A DNA stretch of 64,000 nt. Origin: Phymatolithon calcareum (taxonomy: Eukaryota > Rhodophyta > Florideophyceae > Hapalidiales). Shown one piece after another: positions 1 through 11,722 of the stretch. The notes beneath the pieces are model-generated. The model did no database searches. It was not told where the DNA came from and saw only the letters and a list, made by a program, of their open reading frames with translations. The stretch lies in NCBI GenBank assembly GCA_977006965.1, contig OZ345384.1, positions 248,001 to 312,000 of the forward strand, written 5' to 3'. The translations under genes and the position numbers were made by a program. Every line of letters starts with the position of its first letter. Position 1 is the first letter of the stretch.

Positions 1-790
1 AGAACGTATTGGCAGGAAAGCACTTTCCACTTGGCCAGGCACGAAACGGCTAGCATTTAAAGAATATGTGACGAACATTAGACTAGTAAACATGAACATG
101 TACCAAATCCGCAACAGAGGGCCAAGAGCTACAGAGTGTTCAAAGATGCATGAAGCCTGGAGCCTCATTTGTGACTTGAGGGGTTTGTGCAACTCTGTTC
201 GCACCAGAGAGAATGAGAAGATCTCGTACAAAACTTGTTTGAAGCATACTCTTTCGCATTTGTCGAAGGAATAGATCTAAGCGTTAAAAAGATTAGTGTT
301 ATGCTAATAAATCTTGATGTCGAGATCGGGGATCCAATATTCGGTATGGAAGGCTTGTTTCAAGGACAAACACAGCTATCCGGCTTCCAGAGTGGCTTTT
401 TAGAAGTTGTGGACCAGAGCACTGAGGAAAGGCCCGGGTACTGGTTCGGAGCTGACGAGCGCAACAAAAGCTTTATGAACAAGTGCAAGCAGTGGATCAA
501 ACGCTCTGGAGTCTGCAGTATGAATGAAGCGGAAGCTGCTGTATGGTTGAAGAAAAGCTCTACCTTCGTGGGCAAATTTATCCAAATTGTAGGCCGCGCA
601 CAATACTGTTTGTCGATCCTGAAGGCCTCTCAGTTCCCGCATACGACAAGCCCAGAAATATTCGCTGCGGAGCTGTGAGATTTATTACGCTTCACCACGA
701 TGCAGAATAAAGGCGTTGCTTTTATTGGTACAGCCTTTAATTGTTCTTATTGCAGAACAGGTGGATATGAAATGGTTTAAGTTGAAGGCT
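1..790 (+). pseudogene. Fragment of a TLH-family protein (middle region), left chromosome end
   Basis: An open stretch at 235-678 carries PGYWFGADERN and KCKQWIKR. These align with PGYWALADVRN and RCNRWIREE of the two large TLH proteins at 24-26 kb and 39-44 kb. Near base 580 the similarity moves to another frame, where RTILFVDPEG and YDKPRNIR match RAIFFVGQE and FNKSRSVR of TLH1, so at least one frameshift is present. Similarity fades by about 790. The matching part of TLH1 lies in the tyrosine-recombinase-like core, and neither the zinc-finger start nor the helicase is present here. The boundary with bases 1-234 is unclear. This is read as a decayed copy. The homology is visible by eye; the exact limits are inferred. 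Confidence 0.7.
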
Positions 791-1236
791 GAGGAAGGAA
801 ACTATAGTAGAAGCTGGGAGCAGAATATGACGAGGAAAGACCACATTTTGTGGAACCGACGTCGAGCCTAGGAAAGTGTGCCAACCATATCTCTCTCCTT
901 CTTGATAATGGTTTCCACTTCTCGAGACACCGTCGGGCCCATGTTCTTCTTGAAGAAAAAGAGATTCGAAGTACCAGCTTTGATGACTAATTATTAGTCC
1001 AGCAAGGTGAAACTTTGCAAAAAAAGAATATATGATAGCTCAATTAAATGACACGACACATTATCTTATTGGCCGGTTTCGAATCATGTTCGTAACTTTT
1101 TGCAACTGTACCGCTTTACAAGCGTTTTTGAAAAAGACAAGCGAAACACAAGCGAAACACAAGCGACTTACAAGCGTTTCCAAATCTTTAAGCGCGTGTA
1201 GCGCTGAAACCGCTTACGGGATTTAGTTCAAAACCG
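791..1236. other. Intergenic, no gene seen
   Basis: No convincing coding region. Around 1130-1180 there are several short repeats of the type ACAAGCGAAAC, related in sequence to the adjoining dispersed repeat that starts near 1240. Confidence 0.5.
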
Positions 1237-1299
1237 GTGTGCTTTTTAGATTTGGATGAGGGGAAAAAAGCACGCTATATTTTATGGACCGTCCATCTC

Positions 1300-1815
1300 T
1301 TCCCGAACCGTGCTTTTCAACATGCAAAACGCGATTGTTGCGAAATCAGTGTAGTTTTGCATTTTATAGGACGCCCGTGCCTCTTTAGGGCTGAAGGACG
1401 GTCAATTTTTTTGGTGTCTTTTTTAGTTAGCCTGGTAACCAAAAAAGGACAGCCAAAAGAATTATGATATAGACATCTCGGGGGGCTGTACAGAGCTTTG
1501 AAGTTCGACCTGCAAAAAGACAAGCGCTTGTCTTTTCGCTTAAGCTTTTCGCTTTTTTCGCTTGTAAATAAAGTTCCGTAACGTTTGAAAATTTAAAATT
1601 GATCGAAATGATTGGCTCACTACACCAATGAACAATTGTGTACTTCCTCACAATTGCAAAGAAAATTCTTCGCATACTGCTTTTTGATTGGACACATTTC
1701 CAAACAATCAGAAGAAAAATCATCATGCTTCGCGATTCTGATGAGCTCCAACATCAAAAAAACTCTGAATCATCGAAAACATCGAAAAAACGCTATTTCC
1801 CGCAGCTCCCTGGTA
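1300..1815 (+). repeat. Dispersed ~500-bp subtelomeric repeat, copy 1
   Basis: This segment is strongly similar along its length to the complement of about 53745-54245. Shared stretches include GTGCTTTTCAACATGC, GACGCCCGTGCCTC, the inverted motif GACAAGCGCTTGTC and GATTGGCTCACTACA. The two copies are on different chromosome ends of the scaffold. No long frame is shared, although short frames are conserved by chance of similarity. I see no clear terminal repeats or target duplications. It is a non-coding dispersed repeat of unknown class. Confidence 0.8.
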
Positions 1816-2227
1816 CTGTACTCAGACCTACTGTATAACACGCAACTGTCAAGTATCACTCCATTACCAAGCGAAAGTTGTACTTGAGAAGAGTAAAAAA
1901 TTTCTTTTTCAAAGATTGTCGAGAAAAAATGCTATTTCCCGCATCCTCCAGACGCCGAATACCGAATCGTGTTGCCAGCACAATGAATTTGGTGCTGCAA
2001 AGCCAACGTAAAATTGAGTAAGCTCTTTGAGCGTGTGCGACGGGACGGATAGGATAACCGTTTTTGCCGAATAAGTTCAAACGGGAGATGAATTATGTGC
2101 AATGCGGGCGTGCTTACAGTTTTGTGTAGTTTGCGATAACCACGTAAGGTTTATATTTCATTTCAGCATTCTCTTTGATAGGCGCTTTAATGGAACAACA
2201 CTCGGAAGCACGTTTATTTAACATGGG

Positions 2228-2420
2228 GTAATGTGGCTTTTCCAACACAAGTCGCTGCTACGCATTGATGCGCATGAAACATATTCTGCTCCAGCTGGTT
2301 CAGCTCACTCGGTTGACCCAAGGACAGCAGTGAGGAATGTCTGGTACTGCGGGAAGCGTTGCAATCATGCCCATTGCTGAAAGTGACCAGGATGTGAAGA
2401 CTGTGCGGGCGAATGGCATT
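2228..2420 (+). repeat. Duplicated 5' block of the TLH gene
   Basis: About 190 bases here repeat 5459-5650 with few differences. The block includes the start codon context and the first codons of the telomere-adjacent TLH copy (ATGTCTGGTACTGCGG). Similarity stops after GCGAATGGCATT. This is a partial duplicate of the 5' end of the gene at 5568 with no usable frame beyond about 28 codons. Confidence 0.85.
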
Positions 2421-4919
2421 TTTTGGCGCAATCGCATTGGTAGAGAATCAGGAATAGATTGTAGGCAACAACCGTGCACACTGTGAATAGTGTTTCCAAA
2501 TGTCTGACGTGAATGAGTTCGGATACTGCACAACGTTACAGTTCAAATACATTACTGCTACGAAGAGCAATCAAAACAACCGAGCACATACAGTACTAGG
2601 GTCTCAGATAGAGTGCCAGACATACGAGTAGAGCCTCGCTAACAAGGGCAGCACCTGAGGAAGCCTTGCCCGTATATTCGTGTGACTGCGGGGCTTTTAA
2701 AAACATTGCAATAAATAAAGTTCAAATAAGTTGGATGAAAGTAAACAGCAGCATGATGCTACTGTTTACTTGAGACTATGCAAAGCACTGTATAGATACG
2801 ACCTTACTAAGGTTGCGCAGTGAAGGCCGAATCGCGTCGCATGGCCTCGATCTATTCTATGGGCTTGTTCCTCAAGAGTGTGTTTACTGAGACAGTGTTG
2901 GACTCTCGCTGCGCGATACAGTCTCATGAGTGTACATCATCGGTGGTCCTTGCTCACCAGCAGTATATGCGGACTCATTGAAGTTGACTCGTGCCCGTGT
3001 ATGAGGAAAAGTACCGGATGGTGGACAAGACGTCACTACAATTTTTCTATGAGCCTTTTAAACAACGCCTGTGCGCGATAGTGAAACTCTACAACGTAGT
3101 GCTTGAGAGCGTGTTCCTAGTCACGGAGAACAGGCTCCTCAAGTGGTATTTTATGAGCGAAATGGTCCATCAGCAACTGTATGGATAGAAAGCGCGCAAG
3201 TTTGACGACGAAGTGCGCTTCGAAGTCTTCTATGTACGCAATTTCCATCGGGGGGAGAAGGCGCAGAGTCGCCAACGGGGTGAGGAAAATGGAGGCAATG
3301 TCGGTATTCGAGCTACATTCTGTAGCAGCCAATGCCCAATCCAAACCTTGAGTCGCTATCAGTACAGAAACAATGTAACCGCTGAGCTCCAACAGATTCT
3401 TTCCAATTAGAGAAGCAATTGCAAAAAAGGAGAGTTTGAGTTACAAAAGATTGTCTTATTTCCAACAAAGAAATCGCGTGAAATGCCGTCATAGCATCAA
3501 AGGCGATGATACAGAGAGTCAAAACGAATTCATCTGTCTCCAAATAGGACGCATGTCTTGTTCGGAATAAATTGCAGCAAAATTGGCTTTCCAAAATTCT
3601 TCACACAAGACTGTTTCCACATGTCTTTGTACTCAACACTCGTTAAGTGCTCCCCGTTTCAATATAATAGGCTTCCAGTAATCATGATCAAAGTAGATTG
3701 GTTAGCAGATTCGCCGTATCGATAGAATGATCTCTGTGCTGAAATCCCTGCCCGTTCCTCACAAAAACCAGTGTTAGCTTTCATTTTTTCGCTCTCTCCT
3801 TTGGCGTATGACGACGGTGTAATAGCTCCGCGATATCAATGGTTTTGCATTAGCCTTCGCAACTTCGGCGTGTGCGCAACCTTGTCCAGAGCGGGCCGAA
3901 TTATGCCACTACAGTACACTACAACCATGCATTCATAGATAGGGAGATTGGAGGTATTGGACTGGGGCGAATTTGATGAGCTGAAGTGGGCCTACGCGTA
4001 GGCAAAAGAAGAAGAATACTAATTGTTCGTATTAATTTTTAAATTGAAATCTATAAGCAGAGGATGGTTAAATTCATTCCAAAAAATTTGAGAGAACCGT
4101 TCCTACTTGTATATACTGTAGCCTTTCCGATGCCATACAGTTCAAAACATTGGTGAAATAGTAACATAGAATACATTGGGAAACATTCCCCTCGAAAAAT
4201 GGACTTTTCAAAGTTGTTGCCCACTTGAATTACTGTGCATGATGCTTTAATGAGCTGACATCGTTCCAATATACTCGTAAGCGGAAGGCTAACATAGACT
4301 TTCATTGAATAAGTAAATGCCTTTCTTTTTAATAACGCGCGCGGTACTGAGTGTCGTAAATCGATATAAAAGATGAGGGGACAATGAAGAAGAAATGAGA
4401 GAGGAAATTGGATGAATGTTGGTAATGATCGAAGTGAAATTCAGAAGCAAAAGGAAGCCATTGACTCTAGAACACGAACGTTTTCCAATAGTTACACGAA
4501 ACTATGCAAGAGACTCGCAGGGCGAGCGTACAACCTCTTTCCTGCATTCACTGGGTATTCGAACGCATTTTTATTAAGCCCCGTGTGAAAATAATCGTTC
4601 CAGAAAATTCCACAGGCTCCACTTCATGTCGCCAAGCGTCCTTGGTTGCTCATTAAGCGTGTTTATGTAGCTACGGCTGTCAGTGAACCAGCTGAGTAAA
4701 AGTCTGGTCAATTGTATCGACGTGCGGGGAAGTTAGCTTAAAGACTACTCTTTGGACTGGCGGAGTACACGTGGTAGTTGTGCAAGGTACAAAGCAATCT
4801 AAGATGAGGAGATTACAGAATAGAAGTTCGCTCTGAAGATTCTGTGTGTTTAACACTGTGCCGAGATTCCATAATGTCGCATTACTGGAGTGGGCCTGTC
4901 CGAACTCTAAAGAGATATT
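2421..4919. other. 2.5 kb without a recognised gene
   Basis: Only short frames are present. On the minus strand, 3117-3392 and 3313-3594 give hydrophobic translations in two frames that might be pieces of one decayed membrane-protein gene, but no family could be recognised. Nothing else is identified. Confidence 0.4.
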
Positions 4920-4925
4920 CTCGAT

Positions 4926-5120
4926 GTGACCAATCCTGTTCTTGTCTCATCTTCTATTTGTTTTGCCATCGAGTGGTCATTTAGAATGTTCCCTCAAATG
5001 GGTACTTCCACTCTCATTGAACTCAGCGATCAATGTGGGAAAGGTGCCATCGAAGTCATGATAAGTGGCCTCTCAAAGCATAGAATCTCTAGCGAGGACA
5101 GAGAACATATTGTCAACGTC
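4926..5120 (+). mobile_element. LINE 3' ORF fragment
   Basis: The translation contains AIEWSFRMFPQMGTS, LIELSDQCGKGAIE and GLSKHRIS. These line up with AIKWAFGMFPPMSTS, LIDLTGQTGKDAIE and GLSKDKLS near the C-terminus of the LINE reverse-transcriptase frame at 55663-56777. This is a short relic of the same non-LTR family on the other chromosome end. Past about 5120 the similarity is lost and the 5120-5455 interval has no recognisable gene. Confidence 0.75.
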
Positions 5121-5567
5121 AGGACAGAGAACGCTGACGATGACATTCCAGACTCTGAGCAGCTTGAACCGAGCCAACACGGGCAAAGCGCGGTATCGCC
5201 CTGGCCTGCTTACAGTGCTCATCCTTCCAATCTTTATCGCGAAACACCTCTTTATCGTCTATATTCGGGATCAAATGCTCATCAGAAGGGAACAAAAGCT
5301 TCGATACAACCTTAAGAAGCTCTAAAAGACCTCTTCCGAGCACTCTCGCCTAAGTCTTCCAGGACCCTTGAGACCAAACATCACACCAGGAACCTGATGT
5401 CATCACGCCCGACCGCGAGCCGAATACGTGGGCTCATTGAGTGTCAAGATACAAGCGGAAAATGTGGTTTTGCCAACACAAGTCGCTGCTACACATTGAT
5501 GCGCATGAAACATATTCTGCTCCAGCTGGTTCAGCTCACTCGTTTGATCCAAGGACAGCAGTGAAGA

Positions 5568-6318
5568 ATGTCTGGTACTGCGGGAAGCGTTGCAATCATG
5601 CCCATTGCTGAAAGAGATCAGGATGTGAAGACTGTGCGGGCGAATGGCATTGTCGCGTGCCCAGCTCTTCATGGGTTCATCTGCATTCCGTGCGGAGCTG
5701 GTTTTTGCTCAAGTAGAATTGTGCAGCATCTCAAGTCCAAGGATCACTCGATTTGCGAGGAAGAAGCCAAGGCTTTGTTTGAGGCAATTAAGCGTATTTC
5801 AGAGACATTCCCGTACGATCACCCACTTCGTTTGGTGTACTATGGAGAGAAGTGCACGTTGGAAGCTGTTCCGGCTCTTCCAGGTCTATGTGTTGAGTGG
5901 GCAAAGAAGTGGATAGTGCATTCTTCTTATTGCGTCAGAGAAGTCGTACTATCGTCATGTCAAGACTGAGCATAACTTGGTGATGAAAGCCGGAGAGATT
6001 CGAAAGGTTCCAACTTTTCCCGCACAGAAGCTGAGCAGAAAGTGCGGCTCAAAGTTGTTTGCTGTTGATCTGACACATGTCAGTGAGGACAGATCTGATG
6101 AACACGAAGACGAATTAGGGCTGACCAGGCTTCTTGAGGAACACAAGCCAGATTCAGTGACATGGGCGGAAGCCGTACCTTTGGATGATCGAGAACATAC
6201 ACCCTTCATGTACGTCGCGAAACCACATTTTCGACTGCAAAGAATTGGGCTGACGATGGAAGCGGCTTGGACACTCGTGCAAATTCCAGACGCCACAAGC
6301 CGAGATCCTTCTCCTGAC
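5568..6318 (+). pseudogene. TLH-family gene, truncated by the telomere
   Basis: The start at 5568 opens into an OrsD-like zinc-finger region: ACPALHGFICIPCG followed by IVQHLKSKDH, a Cys/His spacing like the first finger of TLH1. A shift of frame near 5905 leads into YYRHVKTEH, the counterpart of the second finger's H-x4-H part, and then YVAKPHFRLQRIGLTM, which matches SLAKCQERLDSVGLSL of TLH1. The frame is then cut by telomere repeats at 6319, about where TLH1 residue 245 would be. It is transcribed toward the chromosome end, like the other copies. With a frameshift and no 3' end it is a pseudogene. Confidence 0.8.
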
Positions 6319-7906
6319 AGGGAATAGGGAATAGGGAATAGGGAATAGGGAATAGGGAATAGGGAATAGGGAATAGGGAATAGGGAATAGGGAATAGGGA
6401 ATAGGGGAATAGGGAATAGGGAATAGGGAATAAGGGAATAGGGAATAGGGAATAGGGAATAGGGAATAGGGAATAGGGAATAGGGAATAGGGAATAGGGA
6501 ATAGGGAATAGGGAATAGGGAATAGGGAATAGGGAATAGGGAATAGGGAATAGGGAATAGGGAATAGGGAATAGGGAATAGGGAATAAGGGAATAGGGAA
6601 TAGGGAATAGGGAATAGGGAATAGGGAATAGGGAATAGGGAATAGGGAATAGGGAATAGGGAATAGGGAATAAGGGAATAGGGAATAGGGAATAGGGAAT
6701 AGGGAATAGGGAATAGGGAATAGGGAATAGGGAATAGGGAATAGGGAATAGGGAATAGGGAATAGGGAATAGGGAATAGGGAATAGGGAATAGGGAATAG
6801 GGAATAGGGAATAGGGAATAGGGAATAGGGAATAAGGAATAATAGGGAATAGGGAATAAAGGGAATAGGGGAATAGGGAATAAGGGAATAGGGAATAGGG
6901 AATAAGGGAATAAGGGAATAGGGAATAGGGAATAGGGAATAGGGAATAGGGAATAGGGAATAGGGAATAGGGAATAGGGAATAGGGAATAGGGAATAGGG
7001 AATAGGGAATAGGGAATAGGGAATAGGGAATAGGGAATAGGGAATAGGGAATAGGGAATAGGGAATAGGGAATAGGGAATAGGGAATAGGGAATAGGGAA
7101 TAGGGAATAGGGAATAGGGAATAGGGAATAGGGAATAGGGAATAGGGAATAGGGAATAGGGAATAGGGAATAGGGAATAGGGAATAGGGAATAGGGAATA
7201 GGGAATAGGGAATAGGGAATAGGGAATAGGGAATAGGGAATAGGGAATAGGGAATAGGGAATAGGGAATAGGGAATAGGGAATAGGGAATAGGGAATAGG
7301 GAATAGGGAATAGGGAATAGGGAATAGGGAATAGGGAATAGGGAATAGGGAATAGGGAATAGGGAATAGGGAATAGGGAATAGGGAATAGGGAATAGGGA
7401 ATAGGGAATAGGGAATAGGGAATAGGGAATAGGGAATAGGGAATAGGGAATAGGGAATAGGGAATAGGGAATAGGGAATAGGGAATAGGGAATAGGGAAT
7501 AGGGAATAGGGAATAGGGAATAGGGAATAGGGAATAGGGAATAGGGAATAGGGATAGGGAATAGGGAATAGGGAATAGGGAATAGGGAATAGGGAATAGG
7601 GAATAGGGAATAGGGAATAGGGAATAGGGAATAGGGAATAGGGAATAGGGAATAGGGAATAGGGAATAGGGAATAGGGAATAGGGAATAGGGAATAGGGG
7701 AATAGGGAATAGGGAATAGGGAATAGGGAATAGGGAATAGGGAATAGGGAATAGGGAATAGGGAATAGGGAATAGGGAATAGGGAATAGGGAATAGGGAA
7801 TAGGGAATAGGGAATAGGGAATAGGGAATAGGGAATAGGGAATAGGGAATAGGGAATAGGGAATAGGGAATAGGGAATAGGAATAGGGAATAGGGAATAG
7901 GGAATA
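6319..7906 (+). repeat. Telomere array, G-rich strand (TAGGGAA)n
   Basis: About 225 heptamers reading TAGGGAA on the + strand, with few variants (AGGGGAATA, TAAGGGAA, a cluster near 6832-6915). The G-rich strand runs 5' to 3' rightward, so the right side is the physical chromosome end. The long open frames on the complement repeating LFPIPYS are translations of the repeat and not genes. Confidence 0.95.
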
Positions 7907-8110
7907 CCCACAACCCAAAACCAAACAACCCACAACAAAAACCCACAAACCCACAACCCAAAACCAATACCCACAACTATACCAAAACCCAAAACCCAAA
8001 ACCCAATAACCCACCAACCCACAAACCAAAACCTCCCACTACCCAAAACCCAAACCAAAACCCAAACCCACAACCCAATACCAAAACCCAAAACCCAAAA
8101 CCACCAAACC
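7907..8110. other. A/C-rich low-complexity tract at contig end
   Basis: The sequence consists almost only of A and C, in loose heptads such as CCCACAA, CCCAAAA and CCCAATA, between the G-strand telomere array and the N run. Its heptad phase resembles the telomere unit with wrong bases. It is most simply a strand-specific base-calling artefact of telomere repeats at a read end; a real variant repeat is possible. Confidence 0.6.
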
Positions 8111-8210
8111 NNNNNNNNNNNNNNNNNNNNNNNNNNNNNNNNNNNNNNNNNNNNNNNNNNNNNNNNNNNNNNNNNNNNNNNNNNNNNNNNNNNNNNNNNN
8201 NNNNNNNNNN
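8111..8210. other. Assembly gap of exactly 100 N
   Basis: One hundred Ns, a conventional placeholder for a gap of unknown size, between two telomere arrays in opposite orientation. Confidence 0.99.
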
Positions 8211-9956
8211 ATTCCCTATTCCCTATTCCCTATTCCCTATTCCCTATTCCCCTATTCCCTATTCCCTAGTCCTTATTCCCTATTCCCTATTCCCTATTCC
8301 CTATTCCCTATTCCCTATTCCCTATTCCCTAATCCCTATTCCCTATTCCCTATTCCCTATTCCTATTCCCTATTCCCTATTCCTATTCCCTATTCCCTAT
8401 TCCCTATTCCCTATTCCCTATTCCCTATTCCCTATTCCCTATTCCCTATTCCCTATTCCCTATCCCTATTCCCTATCCCCAAATTCCCTATTCCTATTCC
8501 CTATTCCCTATTCCCAAATCCCTATTCCCTATTCCCTATTCCCTATTCCCTATTCCCTATTCCCTATTCCCTATTCCCTATTCCCTATTCCCTATTCCCT
8601 ATTCCCTATTCCCTATTCCCTATTCCCTATTCCCTATTCCCTATTCCCTATTCCCTATACCCTATTCCCTATTCCCTATTCCCTATTCCCTATTCCCTAT
8701 TCCCTATTCCCTATTCCCTATTCCCTATTCCCTATTCCCTATTCCCTATTCCCTATTCCCTATTCCCTATTCCCAATTCCCTATTCCCTATTCCCTATTC
8801 CCTATTCCCTACCTCCCTATTCCCTATTCCCTATTCCCTATTCCCTATTCCTATTCCCTATTCCCTATCCCTATTCCCTATTCCCTATTCCCTATCCCAT
8901 TCCCTATTCCCTATTCCCTATTCCCTATTCCCTATTCCCTATTCCCTATTCCCTATTCCCTATTCCCTATTCCCTATTCCCTATTCCCTATTCCCTATTC
9001 CCTATTCCCTATTCCCTATTCCCTATTCCCTATTCCCTATTCCCTATTCCCTATTCCCTATTCCCCATAATCCCTATTCCCTATTCCCTATTCCCTATTC
9101 CCTATTCCCTATTCCCTATTCCCTATTCCTATTCCCTATTCCCTATTCCCTATTCCCTATTCCCTATTCCCTATTCCCTATTCCCTATTCCCTATTCCCT
9201 ATTCCCTATTCCCTATTCCCTATTCCCTATTCCCTATTCCCTATTCCCTATTCCCTATTCCCTATTCCCTATTCCCTATTCCCTATTCCCTATTCCCTAT
9301 TCCCTATTCCCTATTCCCTATTCCCTATTCCCTATTCCCTATTCCCTATTCCCTATTCCCTATTCCCTATTCCCTATTCCCTATTCCCTATTCCCTATTC
9401 CCTATTCCCTATTCCCTATTCCCTATTCCCTATTCCCTATTCCCTATTCCCTATTCCCTATTCCCTATTCCCTATTCCCTATTCCCTATTCCCTATTCCC
9501 TATTCCCTATTCCCTATTCCCTATTCCCTATTCCCTATTCCCTATTCCCTATTCCCTATTCCCTATTCCCTATTCCCTATTCCCTATTCCCTATTCCCTA
9601 TTCCCTATTCCCTATTCCCTATTCCCTATTCCCTATTCCCTATTCCCTATTCCCTATTCCCTATTCCCTATTCCCTATTCCCTATTCCCTATTCCCTATT
9701 CCCTATTCCCTATTCCCTATTCCCTATTCCCTATTCCCTATTCCCTATTCCCTATTCCCTATTCCCTATTCCCTATTCCCTATTCCCTATTCCCTATTCC
9801 CTATTCCCTATTCCCTATTCCCTATTCCCTATTCCCTATTCCCTATTCCCTATTCCCTATTCCCTATTCCCTATTCCCTATTCCCTATTCCCTATTCCCT
9901 ATTCCCTATAACTTCTTTTCCCTACATCCCTATTCCCTATTCCCTATTCCCTATAT
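8211..9956 (-). repeat. Telomere array, C-rich strand (TTCCCTA)n
   Basis: About 249 heptamers reading TTCCCTA on the + strand, so this chromosome end points left. Variant units concentrate in the gap-side first ~900 bases (CCTAGTCCTT, CCCCAAATTCCC, ATACCC), while the inner part is nearly uniform. That is the reverse of the usual pattern and suits low-coverage read ends. From 9957 to about 10025 the repeats break up into AT-rich sequence with stray units. Confidence 0.95.
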
Positions 9957-10257
9957 CCGCTATATAATATATATAGATTACCCTATTCCCTACTTCGTCG
10001 CACTCACGAACGAATTCCCTATTCTCTATGGCAACCACGTTAAGGCTGTCCACGAAAAATGAAGGCAATAGGATGAGACAAATCGGACTCCCCAAAAATG
10101 TGCCGGAACGAGGCAACAGAGCAGCAATAAGTATTCTTCTCAATGGCGGAGAAGAAAAGGAATGTCGAGAGTTCGAAACTGGAAATCGTGATTGGCCGAA
10201 AAAAATGTACCATTTGAAACAAGACGATCACTCGGTTTTCGTATTTTAACAAGCATG

Positions 10258-10830
10258 TAAAGCATGTCCACCATAAACCAAGGCAATGGCCCTCCCCACT
10301 GCCTGTATGCGGAAAACTCGTGTGAGTTCCCCGCGATAGAGTTACACGGTTGCCGAACTGGTTTGTTGTTTCATCTTTGAAGCTTCTGTGGACCAGCTCC
10401 ACATCCCAATGACGAAGTCGGAAGTGTACAGTTTAGTTTGAATTCGCCGAACCAAACACTTCTACTTCCGACTTCGTCATTGGGATGTGGAGCTAGTCCT
10501 TCAGCTTTTCTTAATCGGTTCCAGTTGTGGACCGCCTCGAAAGCGCAACCTCGCGTGTTTCCGCATCAATTCGTCGCACTCACGAACGAATTCTCTATTC
10601 TACAAGCAAGGCAATGGCCCTGCCCACTGCCGGTATGCCGAAAACTCGCGTGAGTTCCGCGCAACAGAGTTACACGGTTGCTGAACTTGTTTGTTGTTTC
10701 ATCTTTGAAGCTTCTGTGGACCAGCTCCACATCCCAATGACGAAGTCGGAAGTGTACAGTTTAGTTTGAATTCGCTGAACCAAACACTTCTACTTCCGAC
10801 TTCGTCATTGGGATGTGGAGCTAGTCCTTA
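10258..10830. repeat. Tandem duplication carrying two foldback palindromes
   Basis: A unit of roughly 340 bases is present twice. Each copy holds an inverted repeat whose arms begin GGACCAGCTCCACATC and end with its complement before GTCC, separated by a short AT-rich loop (about 10391-10500 and 10721-10830). The segment just inside the telomere (10000-10030, TCGTCGCACTCACG) recurs at 10570-10600. No gene is evident; the short frames over this interval follow the repeat. Confidence 0.8.
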
Positions 10831-10997
10831 ACTCTGCGGGAATCAAGATCTCCACAATTGAAAAGTCGTTCTTGTCTCGAGTTTTTCAAATTCGATACTT
10901 GTATCGAGATACACGGGAAGCAAACGAGGCCATCTGAGCTGTCAGCTATGTCAGTTATGTAATCCTTGCGGACAGTCCGGATGGACGAAAATTTGAT

Positions 10998-11126
10998 GCA
11001 CATCGCTGTGTCGCCCAGAACGCATTTCCATGCTCTACACGCCGGAAGGAAGTACATTCAAAGGATTTCTTCCCTGCGTGTAGAGTACAGAAATATGTTC
11101 TGGGTGACACAACGATGCGCGTACAT
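10998..11126. repeat. Imperfect foldback, ~125 bp
   Basis: The arms contain ATCGCTGTGTCGCCC with CATGCTCTACACGC on the left, and GCGTGTAGAGTAC with GGGTGACACAACGAT on the right, so the segment can form a long imperfect hairpin. There is no coding potential. Confidence 0.65.
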
Positions 11127-11394
11127 TTGCCTTTACAAGATCTTGCACTATTTAAACCAGACAACCACAGAAATATTTTCAAAAATTAGGTTTTTCGTAG
11201 CCATCCTATTCCATCCCCGTGTGATTTCCAGTATGAGAAAATATCTTTAGTCTAGTGGTTCTAAACGTAGTTCATATTTTGACACTCCTCTCCCTAAGAC
11301 CCTGGGTTCGACATCACCCACTTCATCGTCTACAGTCTTCTTCTTCATTGTCACGGCTGGAGTAAACTACATGTAATACGTTACTTTCAATTTT

Positions 11395-11615
11395 GTGAGT
11401 CATGTTCATACAAAGCAACTGCAAGTGAACAGCGTACTTCCTTCCTTCCGCAAAAACATCATTCCCTGGTACCCTTGCGTAGGCCCACGTCACGTCCGAT
11501 CGGACAATGTACGAAGAATACGGTGGAATCTCTACTTTTTTCTCTCCCAGATGCGGCTACGGCGGTCCTTCATGTATTCCCCAAACCTCCTTCCAAGCGA
11601 TATCTTGCTCGTTGT
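11395..11615 (-). pseudogene. ParB-oxygenase-like family, C-terminal relic 1
   Basis: On the minus strand the translation gives EKKVEIPPYSSY, SDVTWAYARVPGND and FAEGRKYAVHLQLL. This closely matches residues about 795-840 of the 877-residue protein at 15846-18479. An in-frame stop precedes the match, and the N-terminal side jumps to sequence also found upstream of relic 2 (GGAAGGAGGTTT), indicating an internal deletion. It keeps the Trp that replaces the iron-binding His, so it belongs to the non-catalytic branch. Confidence 0.8.
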
Positions 11616-11628
11616 CGATGTTAAGTAG

Positions 11629-11722
11629 GATACCAGCTGGGCAGCAGCTGCCCACGAGTATCATACGATGCCACGTAGACTCGTTATCGATGTCAAGTAT
11701 GATACCAGCTGGGCAGAGGGAC
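11629..11722. repeat. Satellite dyad monomers (one full, one half)
   Basis: A copy of the palindromic core GATACCAGCTGGGCAG joined to its complement ending GTATCATAC, followed by a half copy after a CACGTAGACTCGTT-type spacer. It is the same dyad as in the 34-35 kb array and abuts the ParB-oxygenase relic at 11395-11615. Confidence 0.85.

Noticed and set aside
5955-8091. Three long minus-strand frames (673, 645 and 607 codons) encoding repeated LFPIPYS
   Set aside because: They are translations of the telomere heptamer in all three frames (seven-base unit, no stop codons) and run into the A/C-rich tract.
6319-9956. A genuine ancient telomere-telomere fusion
   Set aside because: Both arrays are long and largely uniform and meet at a fixed-size N gap; an old fusion would show degenerated repeats with a sequenced junction. 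A scaffold join is simpler, though not proven.
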